Assembly: GCA_036346225.1 (NCBI GenBank)
Contig: JARFIW010001256.1
Span: 984,217 to 1,048,216 of the forward strand
Origin: Platerodrilus igneus
Taxonomy: Eukaryota; Arthropoda; Insecta; Coleoptera; Lycidae
Direction: 5' to 3'
DNA: 64,000 nt
Translations under genes and position numbers: made by a program
Part shown: positions 44,301 to 54,996 of the stretch, piece after piece
Position numbering within the stretch: the stretch's first letter is position 1
Layout: every line of letters begins with the position of its first letter
Notes under the pieces: model-generated
Seen by the model: only the letters and a program-made list of their open reading frames with translations
Database searches by the model: none
Told to the model about the DNA's origin: nothing

Positions 44301-44865
44301 AATTGGTAATTATAGAAAGGGTTGAATAATTAGATTCGAAACGTTAGATCCTATTGGTTCGCCGTTAAAAGATGGACAATATACACTGGCAAAATGTTCC
44401 AACGTTCTAACTCGGTTTTGTAGTTTCGATTGCTGGATTCACTGAATAGGTAATTAAATGCAGTTAAGATTGACTCCTAGTATATTGGGTGATGGTGGTG
44501 GTGTCCCAAAGTCGCTATAAACCCCTTACTCAACCATGTCACTAAGTGTTTAAAACAATATTTTACTGTTACTGCCTTATCAAAATCTTTCCAATTTTAA
44601 GAAAATTTTATTTTTCGAAATATAAGCGCAAAATGATAGGTGGTTATATATTGTACATTTACATAAAATACTAAAACTTATTACATTACTGAATACAACT
44701 GAATAGCGCAAAGTTAAATTTGTAGAATACTATTTCAATATTTAATGAGAAAAGTTGTCACTATTCTCATTTGCGCTATCAAATTCCATGAAAATTATCT
44801 TTGCGATATTCATACACTAATTTGTTTCAAATTCATACTTTTAATACTAGTTTGTTTCTTTACAG
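44301..44865. other. intron end before cpo exon 2
   Basis: AT-rich. The last bases, tttgtttctttacag, are a clean 3' splice site. Nothing else recognised. Confidence 0.5.
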
Positions 44866-44919
44866 GGCTACGAAGGGTCATTATTAAAAGTAACGAGCAA
44901 AAACGGAAAAACTGCTTCG
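44866..44919 (+). CDS. cpo: couch potato RRM exon, middle part (GYEGSLLKVTSKNGKTAS)
   Basis: A 54-bp phase-0 exon coding exactly GYEGSLLKVTSKNGKTAS, between tttacag and gtaagt. GYEGSLLK-x-TSK is the family signature between RNP2 and RNP1. NGKTAS lengthens this loop relative to the vertebrate RBPMS form. It is one of the shortest coding exons here and follows a 35.6 kb intron. Confidence 0.96.
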
Positions 44920-45043
44920 GTAAGTTGCAACTTTTATAGTTAAAAAAGCACTTTATATACTTCTTTTTCCTTGCAACTAATTAAAATTTTCCCGCTTTGG
45001 AGTTATACTAACATACATATAACACCTTCTATATTTGTTCTAG
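44920..45043 (+). other. cpo: cpo intron, 124 bp
   Basis: GTAAGT...TGTTCTAG. Short and free of repeats, unlike its neighbours of 35.6 kb and at least 18.9 kb. Confidence 0.93.
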
Positions 45044-45106
45044 CCTGTCGGATTTGTTACATTTAATACACGAGCAGGTGCTGAAGCAGCGAAACAAGAT
45101 TTACAG
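45044..45106 (+). CDS. cpo: couch potato RRM exon, third part (PVGFVTFNTRAGAEAAKQDL)
   Basis: A 63-bp phase-0 exon, 21 codons, starting PVGFVTF (RNP1 strand) and ending AAKQDLQ. The splice donor is gtgggt, weaker than consensus. The next exon should continue the RRM (GVRFDP-like); I do not see it before 64000, so the following intron exceeds 18.9 kb. Confidence 0.96.
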
Positions 45107-47931
45107 GTGGGTTTTTATTTTATTAAAGAAAGTCTCTTGTAATATAACTTACACTATATGCACTCTGCACTTATCACGGCAGAGTAACAGCTTTCACGCA
45201 CTGGTTGTAAGCCCTTTTACATAAAGTACCTATCTCATTTAGTATTTATACACAAACTCACAAAGAAATATTTGTTCAACTTACAAATTTAATAACTTCG
45301 AAATGTAATTGCTATGGAAGGAGGGAAATTTAGTTTGCTCAAAAATTTGAAATTAACCTCCAGGCCATTTCTTTCAATAATGAATAGCCCTTTTTTAAAG
45401 GACTGTACGAATGTTGATGTCACTTTTTCTGTTAAAGTATTTATGTCGTAACTGTACTTAATTAGTCATTAGTTGCATTTAGTTTAAAGTGTACCATAGG
45501 GATTAGTTTAGGGTCCTTATCTATTTTATAGAAGCTTATATTTTTCTATTTTCATAGTGTTTTCTTGGATGCATTTGTATATTTCTGTAATCTTTCGATT
45601 GATAGCAACTGCCGATTCCACATAGTCTTTTCCAAAAAAAGTTTTTACCTCTATTGTTGTAAAACCCAACAGTTTTTAAAATATTCTTAGTGTGCTAGAC
45701 TGTTGTTTCATTGTGAAGAAAAAGTCAAATAATGTCAATATTATGATTTTTATAAAGTAGTACTTTTGGAAACAAAACATCCTTCTTCTCACGGAAGGTT
45801 ACAGAATGTGTATTTAATGCGCCTCAGTGGTACAGTGAATGTTAAATCATTGTTCCCACAATTGTTAATTCCTATTTGTGACACCAAAATGACGTTAATT
45901 GTTCACAAAAAAATAGTAAAAATTTAAAACTATGTACAGGGTTTCCCAAATTGGAGCTTCGCCATTACTATCTCGTTTATTATAAAAGAGTGGGGCTATA
46001 TTTAAATTTGAACTTTTGCACTTTTTAAAAAGGAGTGGGGGTGTATGTTGCAAGTGAAGAAATCGTTAAGCTGTTTAATTTTCCAAAAAATCTTCATAAA
46101 ATTTCACACAATAGAAAGTTTTCAAAAAAATAATCTCTTACCCAGATTCCTCTCTTCATCACCTTAATTCTTCAACCGCTTCCCTGGCTAGCTCAGTTGG
46201 GTCTCCTCTTGGATACCTAGATTCACTATCATACTTTTTATCGTTCACGCACACACTCAAAAAAACCACAAAATAATACAACAATCATACAATATTTATT
46301 TACTACTATTTACAAGTAAAAATCCAATATTATCCACATTTCAGTGATCAAGTTACACCTCAATAAATCCTATTTTTGTAATGTCCTGTATTTTAATTTA
46401 AATTATCAAACACATAGAATGTACCCGGAGTAAATGGGTCCTGAATAATATCTTATTTTACTTTATTTATAATTTATCTTGAATTAGTAAACTCTGGAGT
46501 ATAGTGAGCTCATGATAACCCAGTTAATTATGAATAATGTATGCTTTTTACTTTGCATACGCTGACTGCAAACAAAAAAACCCATGTACTCGTAACAATA
46601 AAAATTTTAAATTCCTGATGGAACGTTAATACGCTTTATATACATCTTTAAATTTCTATTTAAATACCATAATACAGTTAGTTATACGTATTATTTTCAA
46701 TACGCAAAATAATGCACAATACCTTCAAAATTCACTCTCACACGTCACACAATTTTCATAGTTTCATAGTTTATAACAACAACAATTTTAAAGCGTTACC
46801 TGGAATTTCTTGAAGATCCCTACTCCGTTGACGATGCTGTAAAGTTGTTTCGCTCTGCTCGCTGGCCGCCTCTAGCTATTTGTAGATGATCATCATTTAA
46901 GTTGTGCTGCTTGCACTGCCTTCACGGTGCATCCAATTCCAAATACAAATTAATTACACTTCTTTCATAATTGCATAATTTAGTTAAATTTAATTTAAAT
47001 TTACGTTACTTCACGTCACTTCACGAGCTTGTTTAAGATAAATGTTGTACCTCAATTTAAAATTTAGATTCGCCACTATTCACGTATCATATTTATGAGG
47101 CCAACACTGTACTATTTAATTTAAAAATATGTATACTTACAAACTCGTATTCTGAAGCGGTGAAAATACTAATAGAACGAAGTTAAAAAAGAGAGAGCCG
47201 TGCTAATTCGCTTGGAGTATTTATACAATTCGACTGCCACCTCTCGGCCACTCTTACCGTGAAAAATCTAATTTAAAATATTAGGTTCCTAAAATTTTGG
47301 TTCAATCGTTTTCGAAATCCCCGAAATTTAGCGCGTCGTTACAATATTTTCCAACAAACCCAACTTCAAATATTCTCGTGTTTGTCTGTTTTAGATATCG
47401 ACCAATAATATATCCATTGACGTCTTAAACACCCCGCCTATATTAACGCTGTTCCCCTCTTACGCATATAATATGTTTCCTTCTAACCTTGTTTGAGTGG
47501 TAGCAATCGATATTACTGTCCGCGTTTCAACTTTACTCCATGTGGACTTGTATACGTGCTTTTTGAAATGCACTGTCTCAGTCCAGTAGGGTAGCTAAGC
47601 CGGTTTGGCAACAGAGATCCACAGCAAGATATGTATACGCCGGTTCGAGAACAATATGAACAGCTAAGCCGCTTTGGGAAACAAAACGTGCAGCAAGATA
47701 TGTATACGCCGCTTTGAGAACAAAATTGTCTTTGTGTGTAAATTTGTTGCGTCGGGGGGTCGTTAGGTCTTTGGGGTGTGCGTTCGGCGGGTCGTTAGAT
47801 TTTGTCGTGGGGTGGTGCGCGTGCGCTGGGGTGGAGATATTTTCTTAAGAAATTTTTAGCAGCGTTCCCGACGTTAAATATTAAATATTAAATTTTAAAA
47901 ATGTTGTGTGTTAGAAAATGGAGTTCACGTG
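45107..47931 (+). other. cpo: cpo intron, proximal part without recognised genes
   Basis: AT-rich DNA. Two features: acagggtttcccaaattgg at about 45939, which resembles the ends of small insect DNA transposons but has no partner that I can find, and tandem repeats near 47593. No coding signal. Confidence 0.5.
47593..47730. repeat. two ~69-bp tandem units
   Basis: Units start at 47593 and 47662 with AGCTAAGCCG and share CAGCAAGATATGTATACGCC. They end about 200 bp before the Polinton TIR begins. Simple local duplication. Confidence 0.7.
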
Positions 47932-50900
47932 TTGGTTCGTATTTTTCTGGGGTAGGTTAAGCTAAAAATTAAAACGCCGCTGTGAAGAATTTTTTAATAT
48001 TAGGCAAACGCGTGCAAGTGGTAAAGAGTGTTTTAGCTCTCCTCATAAGCTGCGTTTTGTACGAAGTAGAAATAAAATTAAGAAAGTATACGAAATGTTA
48101 TATGATGGAGGTCAAATTTTAAACGTTTGCAGGTAAAATCTTGTAAAAAGAAGTCGTTCACTTCTCGCAATTTCAATGTCCGATAAAATACTAAGAATTT
48201 GCATGCAGTCGAATATAACAACGTGTTTTTATCTGGCAATATATATGTAAATCACGTCGACATTCGACTTTTAATATAATGTATTTAATTAACATAAGGT
48301 GTGTTGCAAAAACATTTCAAGACAGGTATGTCGTATATTCCTTTTGGTTACATCATCCCAAAATAATTTATACAAGTACACTGAACTTGCAGTCGGATCT
48401 AATATAATCTTTTAATTATGAATTTAAAATATATGCAAATTATACCACCTTTCATCACGATTTATTTGACTCTCAAATTATTTGATTTGATCTTATATCA
48501 AGGCTTATGTATTAACTTTTACAACTCAAGGTGTAGCATCAAGGTTTTACGTCACTCTCAAACTATAGAACTTAATAAAAATAGCTTTCCTTAGCACCAA
48601 TATCATTTAGAAAATATGTGTTTCATTAACATATACTTATTTATTAAATATTTCCTACCAAAATTTATTTAAAAATTTAAAAGTTCTTTATTTTCATTTT
48701 CATATAGGTAAAATCACCACTTTGCTATGCTCTCGGCTACCTAGTTCCGGCTACTTTTCCAAGGTCGTTGTGACGTCATAGCCTTTATAAATATAGAGCA
48801 ATGTAATACTATTCTAAAATTCTAAAAGAGTCTTTCTTACTAACCACAAATACATACAGCTTGTAGAACGCGGATGTATCCAAGTCAGTCCATCGGCACA
48901 TAAAATAATCTTTTAATCCTTTCCTCTTTCTCTAATAAGATGTTCTTTGTCTAACACATCTTTGTATTGTTCGCGTATTGTCGCAGTGTCTTCTATTTAG
49001 TCCAACTTTTGCCTTTTGCATGCATTTCCTCTAATTCCAGCTGTCTTTTCTTCCACTTACAGCGTATGGCGTGCATAATTGGGCAATTTCCTGCAGCGTC
49101 AACGGAGAGAGTTTACTGTCAATATTTACGCGTTGTCGTACAACCTCTGGGCGAATGTTAGGCGTACTTATCAACCCCGATACCGAAATGATTATTTCTT
49201 TTGGAATTGTAGAATATGGTGTTACAGATTGTGTAAAATATGTTACCTGCTTTAATGTAGCACTTGTGTAAGATTTTTATTTTATCTTGGCTGTCTTCCT
49301 ACTCTACTATCTCCAAATAATTTACAGGTAAATAGTTAAAACTAAAAGCTGAAAGCACATACTTTATCAATTTTTCCTTTTCTCTGGTTTTTCTGGCAAC
49401 TTAATTTGCAAGCCCGTCAATTTCTTTGTATTGCCGTTCCCCCAATACATGTACTGTAGCAGGTTATTATACACTAAACAGCAGCTATTTTGAAGCTTGT
49501 CCGATAACTTACTCCACATTTTAGCGATACCGAGTACATTGGCACCTTTAGGAAGTATAACTTACTATCTTCCAATAAGGTTAAACAGTCTTTTAAGGGA
49601 TTATACACCCGTTCCGCACTGACATAGCTTCCAATTGTACAGTTTTATATTGTCGCTTCCAATTGCGTAATACCGTGTTCTTTGGTCAAAGTAGACGCGA
49701 ATGTTGCTCTTAAACGTGCATCTGGACAACGTAAAAAATCTAGTATATAATTTCCAAGTTGTTTATTAACACCAGGATTTGTTATCTGACACACAAATTT
49801 GTTGTATATCTTAATTCTTGCATTGGTTGTTAGCCATGTTAAACAATCGAATTTATATTAAAATTAAGTTTAAATGGCTCCATGCTTGGCATTAAATATT
49901 TTTAAATTTTGTTATGTATAATGCCAGAATAAAAATTTTAGAATAGTATTACATTGTTCTTTATTTATAAAGGCTATGACGTCACAACGACCTTGGAAAA
50001 GTAGCCGAAACTAGGTAGCCGAGAGCATAGCGAAGTGGTGATTTTACCTATATGAAGAATTTTGTTATGTTAAGTAAAAACGTGCAAGTGGTAAAGAATT
50101 TTTTAGCTTTCCTCAAAAGCTGTATTTTGTATGAAGTAGCGAATAACATTTAAAAATATACGAAATGTGATATAATGGATCTAATTATAAAGTCTGCATG
50201 TAAAATCTTGTAAAACATGTTGTTCACGATTTCATTACCAAGATAAAATAACAAGAATTCGCAGTCGAATATAACCTCGTGTTTTTTATTGAAATTATAG
50301 CTCTCTGGTCATATATATGCAAATCATTCAACTTTTAATATAATGGATTTAATTAACATATGGTGTGTTTGCAAAAACATGTTAAGACTATTTCCTTCTT
50401 GGTATGCAAATTATACCACCTTTCATAACGATTTATTTGACTCTCAAATAAAAATTAATTTGATCTTATATCAAGAGGTGTTCTTGCTTACATTTAGCAA
50501 TTTTAATATATATTTAATATTGTGTGTATATGTAAAAACATGTTAAGACAGGTCACTCGTTATTTTATTCATGATTGCATCACCAAAATAATTTATACAA
50601 CCACACTAAACTCGTACCCGGATCTATATAACCTTTAAATTATGCAAATAATGTCGTTATTTAAAACGTGGTGAAGAATTTGGATGGGGATGTACTCATT
50701 CTCAAATGCGGAATGGTACTCCATAAGGCGTTCTGAACGGAGGCTTTGCACGCATTAGGTGATTGAATACTTCGGAGATTTTTAGGTTAAGCAAAAACAT
50801 GGCACGTGTTGAAGAATCTCCCGAGAATTTCAAAAAATTATTTTTGTATTAAATATATAATATTAAAAAGAAACACACAATATTTTAATGTTTTATTTAC

Positions 50901-51250
50901 AAAAACTTACATTCTTTAATTGTCCCTATCTTTTTGTAGGTGGCGGTAGCAGATTCTTATTTGAATAAAATATAGATAAGACTTCCACATTAAGAAAAAT
51001 ATATCTTAGTTAAATGTAGGGATTTTATTAATTATAGTTTAGTAAAGTGCATGGTAGTTAATGACCTCGAGGTTGTGATATTTATAACAACATACCGATA
51101 TATGTAAATTATATATGGAAACTGCATAACTTCAAATCATTTTAGCATAATTGTTAATTACCAAAATTCATAATTTCTACTTCCGTTAAAAACACATTTA
51201 AGTAAGTATATACATACCGATAATACAATGGTAAAAATTCTTCTACAACA
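47932..51250 (+). repeat. left TIR of the Polinton, with internal sub-repeats
   Basis: Matches the reverse complement of about 61200-64000. Colinear landmarks: TTGGTTCGTATTTTTCTGG, GCAAACGCGTGCAAGTGG, TCCATAAGGCGTTCTGAACG (50720 and 62580), and TAAAGTGCATGGTAGTTAAT (51043 and 61660). Within it, unit 47985-48500 is repeated in diverged form at 50056-50510 and partly at 50540-50830. The recurrent motif is AACGTGCAAGTGGTAAAGAA. Confidence 0.88.
48701..50054 (-). mobile_element. third copy of the palindromic Rep-like element (internal deletion)
   Basis: Starts CATATAGGTAAAATCACC and ends GGTGATTTTACCTATATG, the two inner termini of the 9.65-16.3 kb element in inverted orientation. From 48830 to 49845 it keeps part of the Rep-like gene on the - strand (middle and upstream portions, with frameshifts). 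It then jumps to the opposite end of the palindrome (ttaagtttaaatggctcc, 49865). The centre with its iterons, most of one arm and the gene's C-terminal codons are missing. It sits between two Polinton TIR sub-repeats. Confidence 0.8.
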
Positions 51251-52004
51251 CATTAAACAGCTTATTTATATTTGCTACCTTAAACAACTATGCGAGTGCA
51301 TATAAATGTCAGAGGAAGATTTCTTATCGTTCCTTCCAATCTTAAAATTTATATCGTCAATAAAATAATAAACAGATTACTAATAATAGGTCGTCAATGG
51401 AACTAAAACAACATATACAAAATATGTACAAATGAAAAGACCACTTATTAATTAATCATGACTGTAAATTCCTTTAAAGATTTGATATTTATAGGTAGTA
51501 ACAATGTTGGTGCTATATATATAAACGACTTTTATGAGCATAGTTTAAATTAAAATAACACCAAAATTTATGTAAATTTAATAGTTCTGGTTTATAGTTG
51601 GTTGATCTTTGGAGAATAAATTTTATGAAACTTAGGTTTAAGAAATTAATCATTTACAGGTGGGATTAAATAAAATGTACTACTTTGATGATAAAAACCT
51701 ATGCAATGCATTTTATGTTTACACAACTATAACATACTTTAAAATTTAATACCTCGGTAGTAGAATATAATTTTTAATTGTATTATTGTAACATAAAGTT
51801 TGCATAAAAATGCAAAATACATATCCGTTAAGAGGAATTTTTCAATATGATACTTACAGATTCGTTAGTAAGTTTTACAATTAAACTTATTTCAAGACAT
51901 TTTTGAAACACATCTTACTAGTCTCAAGGAATATGTATGTATGTAGGTATAAAATATACAAATAAAAACACTACTTAATGTAAACATTATTCTTTATTAA
52001 AATG
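51251..52004. other. AT-rich DNA between left TIR and genes
   Basis: No coding frame. A short stretch near 51590 (ttctggtttatag...gttgatc) also occurs near 61550, inverted, so TIR homology continues in patches. Confidence 0.5.
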
Positions 52005-52420
52005 AATAATTGGTTATATGTACAAACCAGTTTTTGAGTACAATTACATCTGTGGTTGCGCAATTGAATGACGAATGTCGTGTGGTATGTAGAAACACTT
52101 GTGTGAATTGGTGTAATACTTTAATTTATGTAGAAGTACACCCTAAATCTTCTAGGTTAATAACATTTAGGTGTGAAATTCATTGTAAATTGCCATCATC
52201 TCAAGATATACCGTAAAGTTTCTGCTTAACCATACCTTTTGGTATTTGAAGCGAGCTGATAGACAGTTCCAAGAATATGGTGGTTTCAGCACATATGTTA
52301 TTGCAACTCCATTCGATAGGGATAGTTGTAAACAGCCATTTCTTTAAACACAAAGTTATTATGTGCAATTTTAAACCTTTGAACGTCGACAACTAATGGA
52401 CTATTAATTTTAGACTTCAC
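52005..52420 (-). pseudogene. small conserved Polinton-type protein (VDVQ...FKEM motif), broken
   Basis: Follows the capsid gene on the same strand. The frame begins GTG AAG TCT AAA (probably once ATG) overlapping the capsid stop and reads SPLVVDVQRFK, HNNFVFKEMAVYNY, then stops. Further pieces: LGTVYQLASNTK and ETLRYILR. The D-V-Q-x-F ... F-x-x-K-E pattern recurs in uncharacterised insect proteins that I associate with Polintons. Its function is unknown. At least four stops make this copy dead. Confidence 0.45.
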
Positions 52421-53612
52421 TCACAATACTGGTTGCAGGATTGTAGCGGACCAAACGATCGTGTAGAATGAGGCAGTACGCTGTAGTGTGAGCTTTAAGC
52501 GCTTCTTTCATTTGAAATTCTAATCGTACGTCAACCGCTCCCACTTTCACTATTTCGTTTTGATGGGAACAATCGATGACTACAAGTGGAGCGTGCGTTT
52601 GAAATTCATTGGGTGTTAATATCGGCTCGCTGATACCCCGTAGTACGATTGTTGAAACTGTGCATACATCTCATATAGTATAGAATAGCGATTGGTATCG
52701 AAATCAATGTTAAGATTATCGTAAGGATACATAGATGAACCCAGATGTAATTTCATATTGGTCAACTTACAGTGGTCGAACTGACTGCGCCCTTTTGCGC
52801 GATGTATCGGTTTGAAAGCAGACAATAACAAAACGTGGTTTCTCCACTTGAGAAGCCGTCTTCACGGCCCACGTATGCGTGTGTGTTGTATGTAATTCTG
52901 GATATTCGTGTAGTTCCCAACTGCGAAAGCTTATGTCCATGGTGGCATTGCGTTGAATATGTTTGAGTAGTTTTAAGCGCTCTGCATCTGCAACGGTTAT
53001 ATGTGGAATCCGCCATGATATATGTGTAATAGTAATTTTGATTGACTCTTTGGTATCAGAATTCGATATAGCTGCATCGTCAGCACTACTTCTAATAAGA
53101 ATAAGCTCCTGTTTGATATTCAAAAGAATTTTTCGGTAGTCCTCCGCAAATCCTAAAACCATGCGCAAGGGAATGCATACGTTGAAATGACCATTAGCAT
53201 CAACGAGATCAAGCTTATCGATGGGGACCAACCGGCGTTTCTAAAGCGACGACTTTCGCTATAATCGTAGGATAGGAAATTTTTAATAGTCGTAGTTATA
53301 CCTGGATTACGAACGCGGTCAATAGTCTTTCCACCAAGTTCATAACGAATTTCATCAAAAAAATAAAACTCCGTTGTTGACAAAATCGGCTGTAGGCGAA
53401 ACGCCACCATCTGACTTATTCATTGTACCCTCAATATAAATTACGCTGTCCCATGGTAGTGTATAGACATCTTCGTTTTCTATTGGAATCCGTATAACAT
53501 CGTTCTTCTCATACGTGGTATTGGAGTACGGAGTATGCATATGTTTGTCGGCATTGACGATGGTTGTATCAAATATAGCACGTTGCGTAACATTTAAAAT
53601 ATTACTATCCAT
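52410..53612 (-). pseudogene. Polinton major capsid protein (double jelly-roll), frameshifted
   Basis: About 400 codons in four frames. The start MDSNILNVTQRAIFDT at 53612 lies one base after the stop of the 49-residue ORF. Then: ENEDVYTLPWDSVIYIEGTM, EFYFFDEIRYELGGKTID, GHFNVCIPLRMVLGFAEDY, ITHISWRIPHITVADAE and SSMYPYDNLNIDFDTNRYS. The C-terminus is APLVVIDCSHQNEIVKVGAV...YCLILHDRLVRYNP, ending at 52410. WRIPHI and VIDCSxQNE near the end are characteristic of Polinton major capsid proteins, which form hexon-like trimers. Three frameshifts prevent expression. Confidence 0.88.
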
Positions 53613-53613
53613 T

Positions 53614-53763
53614 TTAGCTATGTAGCACTTTGAGTCCTAATGTTTGCAGAAATTTAACGTTTTCCGGTGTTAATCGGTGCACTGGTGTCTTGTAACTGGT
53701 AAAGGTGCTGACAATGCGTCTATTAATAGGTTTTGGTGGTTTATGCTCATAGCGCAAAACCAT
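53614..53763 (-). CDS. intact 49-residue ORF between penton and capsid genes
   Basis: ATG at 53763, stop at 53616-53614: MVLRYEHKPPKPINRRIVST..., ending LTPENVKFLQTLGLKV. The ATG lies 3 bases after the penton stop, and its own stop lies one base before the capsid ATG, so it sits tightly in the gene array. It is basic at the N-terminus with no membrane segment. It is unbroken, unlike both neighbours. I do not recognise the family; position suggests a small virion or assembly protein. Confidence 0.65.
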   Translation of the reverse strand: MVLRYEHKPPKPINRRIVSTFTSYKTPVHRLTPENVKFLQTLGLKVLHS

Positions 53764-53766
53764 TGT

Positions 53767-54464
53767 TTAAAGACGCTTTAGATAAAGTCTAATCGTGATG
53801 GTTTCCCGACGAAAAGTGATGAGATTACCGTTTTGATCAACTATTTTAACAATGATGCGATCGATGATTCGTGTATTAAGTGGCATATAGGTGACGTTTA
53901 CGGGGTTTTCAATAATCTTGTACCCTGCAGCAACTGCAGGAAAGAATTGATGCAAAATGTGTACAGGTTTGCTATTCCGATACGATCCGACCACAAGATT
54001 ACATTCAATACATATTGAATTGATTGGAAAGACTTGTGCCGGATGGTCCGAAATAGCAGTAGTGAGAGCTGGTAGTTTACGTTTCTCAAAACCCAGCAAC
54101 GAAGCAAGTGAATTTGGTTGTGTAAAATCCACTATACCTGATGCTTTGATTTCTGTATGTAAACTGTTATTATTGGCTCGAATATCAATAAGATAACGTT
54201 TGGATGAAGTGCGTTCACGGGGATCGTTCAGATTACGTCGTACGAACTTATTAATATCTGCCACTTCATAAGTTCCTTCTGGTAAAGTAAGCACGATGTC
54301 ATCAATGTAAAATTTATTGTTCGCTTCCGTTACATTGGGAATTGAAAATATGTATCAAAGTTTGTAAGACCAATAACGTATTCATGGTCATCATCGAGAA
54401 CAATTGGTGGGTTGATGATTGCGGTGAGCGTAGATTCAGTTCCAGTTAAAGTAAATGTGTACAT
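53767..54464 (-). pseudogene. Polinton penton (minor capsid) protein, one frameshift
   Basis: Start MYTFTLTGTESTLTAIINPP near 54464. A frameshift near 54340 follows, then an open 175-codon part (54294-53767): LTLPEGTYEVADINKFV, SLASLLGFEKRKLPAL, VFPINSICIECNLVVGSYRN, and end ITIRLYLKRL. The order 'LTLPEGxYEVxDIN ... SLASLLGF ... CNLxxGSY' is typical of Polinton pentons, single jelly-roll proteins that occupy capsid vertices. About 232 residues, the usual size. Confidence 0.87.
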
Positions 54465-54624
54465 GTTCGGTGGTTGACGATAAACTAACAACTAGTCGTA
54501 TTCGTAGTTGGGATGGGGTAATAAAAGCAAATTCCTGAAACACTTGCAATATATGGTTTTTAATTAAACACTTTTTATACAAAACAGTTAAAAATACACT
54601 AAAATCAAATAATATATAACGTTG
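54465..54624. other. gap between protease and penton genes
   Basis: 160 bp, AT-rich, with no coding signature. It probably holds the 3' end of the protease transcript and upstream sequence of the penton gene. Confidence 0.4.
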
Positions 54625-54996
54625 TTAGAAACTTAACGGAGGACTATTTTGCAGTAAAAATTTCAATACGAAGTGTCCACAGGTAACAGTGTTAAGCGGT
54701 TGAAATTGTTCATAATTATAATAGAGAGTGCATGGTCCTGATGAGGTTAAGTATTTGACAAGTTCCCTCGGAGGTCGTAGATTACCAATGCTATCATAAT
54801 AGACTGCCCTTGAACCATCTTTTTTGTACGCGGTCCAATGAGTTCCCACACCACGTGTAGTATCATGATTAAGAATACCACATTCTCGCCAACGAATTGT
54901 GTTTGGAAGTGAATTGCGCATGAATATTCCACGAAAGTGGGATATTGGTAAACGTTTTATGTATTTGTTCAAGTCAACATTGGTCAACGCTCGCAT
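54625..54996 (-). CDS. Polinton adenain-type cysteine protease, intact
   Basis: 123 codons, unbroken, starting MRALTNVDLNKYIKRLPI. Catalytic residues in the adenovirus-protease order: His53 (GTHWTAY), Asp68 (VYYDSIG) and Cys106 (TVTCGHFVLKFL), with Gln97 or Gln99 before the Cys as oxyanion-hole candidate. DLNKYIKRLPISHFRGIFMR is the usual N-terminal segment. It would mature capsid precursors. It overlaps the preceding gene by a few codons. Its intact state among broken neighbours may be chance, because it is short. Confidence 0.93.
   Translation of the reverse strand: MRALTNVDLNKYIKRLPISHFRGIFMRNSLPNTIRWRECGILNHDTTRGVGTHWTAYKKDGSRAVYYDSIGNLRPPRELVKYLTSSGPCTLYYNYEQFQPLNTVTCGHFVLKFLLQNSPPLSF

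Larger units (their letters stand above)
9265..44865 (+). other. cpo: cpo intron, 35.6 kb, filled with nested mobile elements
   Basis: Begins GTAAGT at 9265 and ends TTTCTTTACAG at 44865. Both flanking exons are in phase 0, so the intron divides the RRM between codons. Nearly all recognisable content is transposon-derived: a palindromic element, three LINE types, one Gypsy element, two solo LTRs and SINEs. Most elements lie antisense to cpo; the right arm of the palindrome and several SINEs lie in sense orientation. Confidence 0.93.

Noticed and set aside
45935..45960. acagggtttcccaaattgg as the end of a small DNA transposon
   Set aside because: No matching inverted end or target duplication found within a few kilobases.
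46180..46215. tRNA-like string tggctagctcagttgg
   Set aside because: It resembles an A box but no B box or fold follows within 100 bp.
50930..50985. A possible exon: ctttttgtag followed by codons for VAVADSYLNKI and a stop
   Set aside because: It lies inside the Polinton TIR, has no match to the expected next Cpo segment, and such acceptor-like strings are common in AT-rich DNA.
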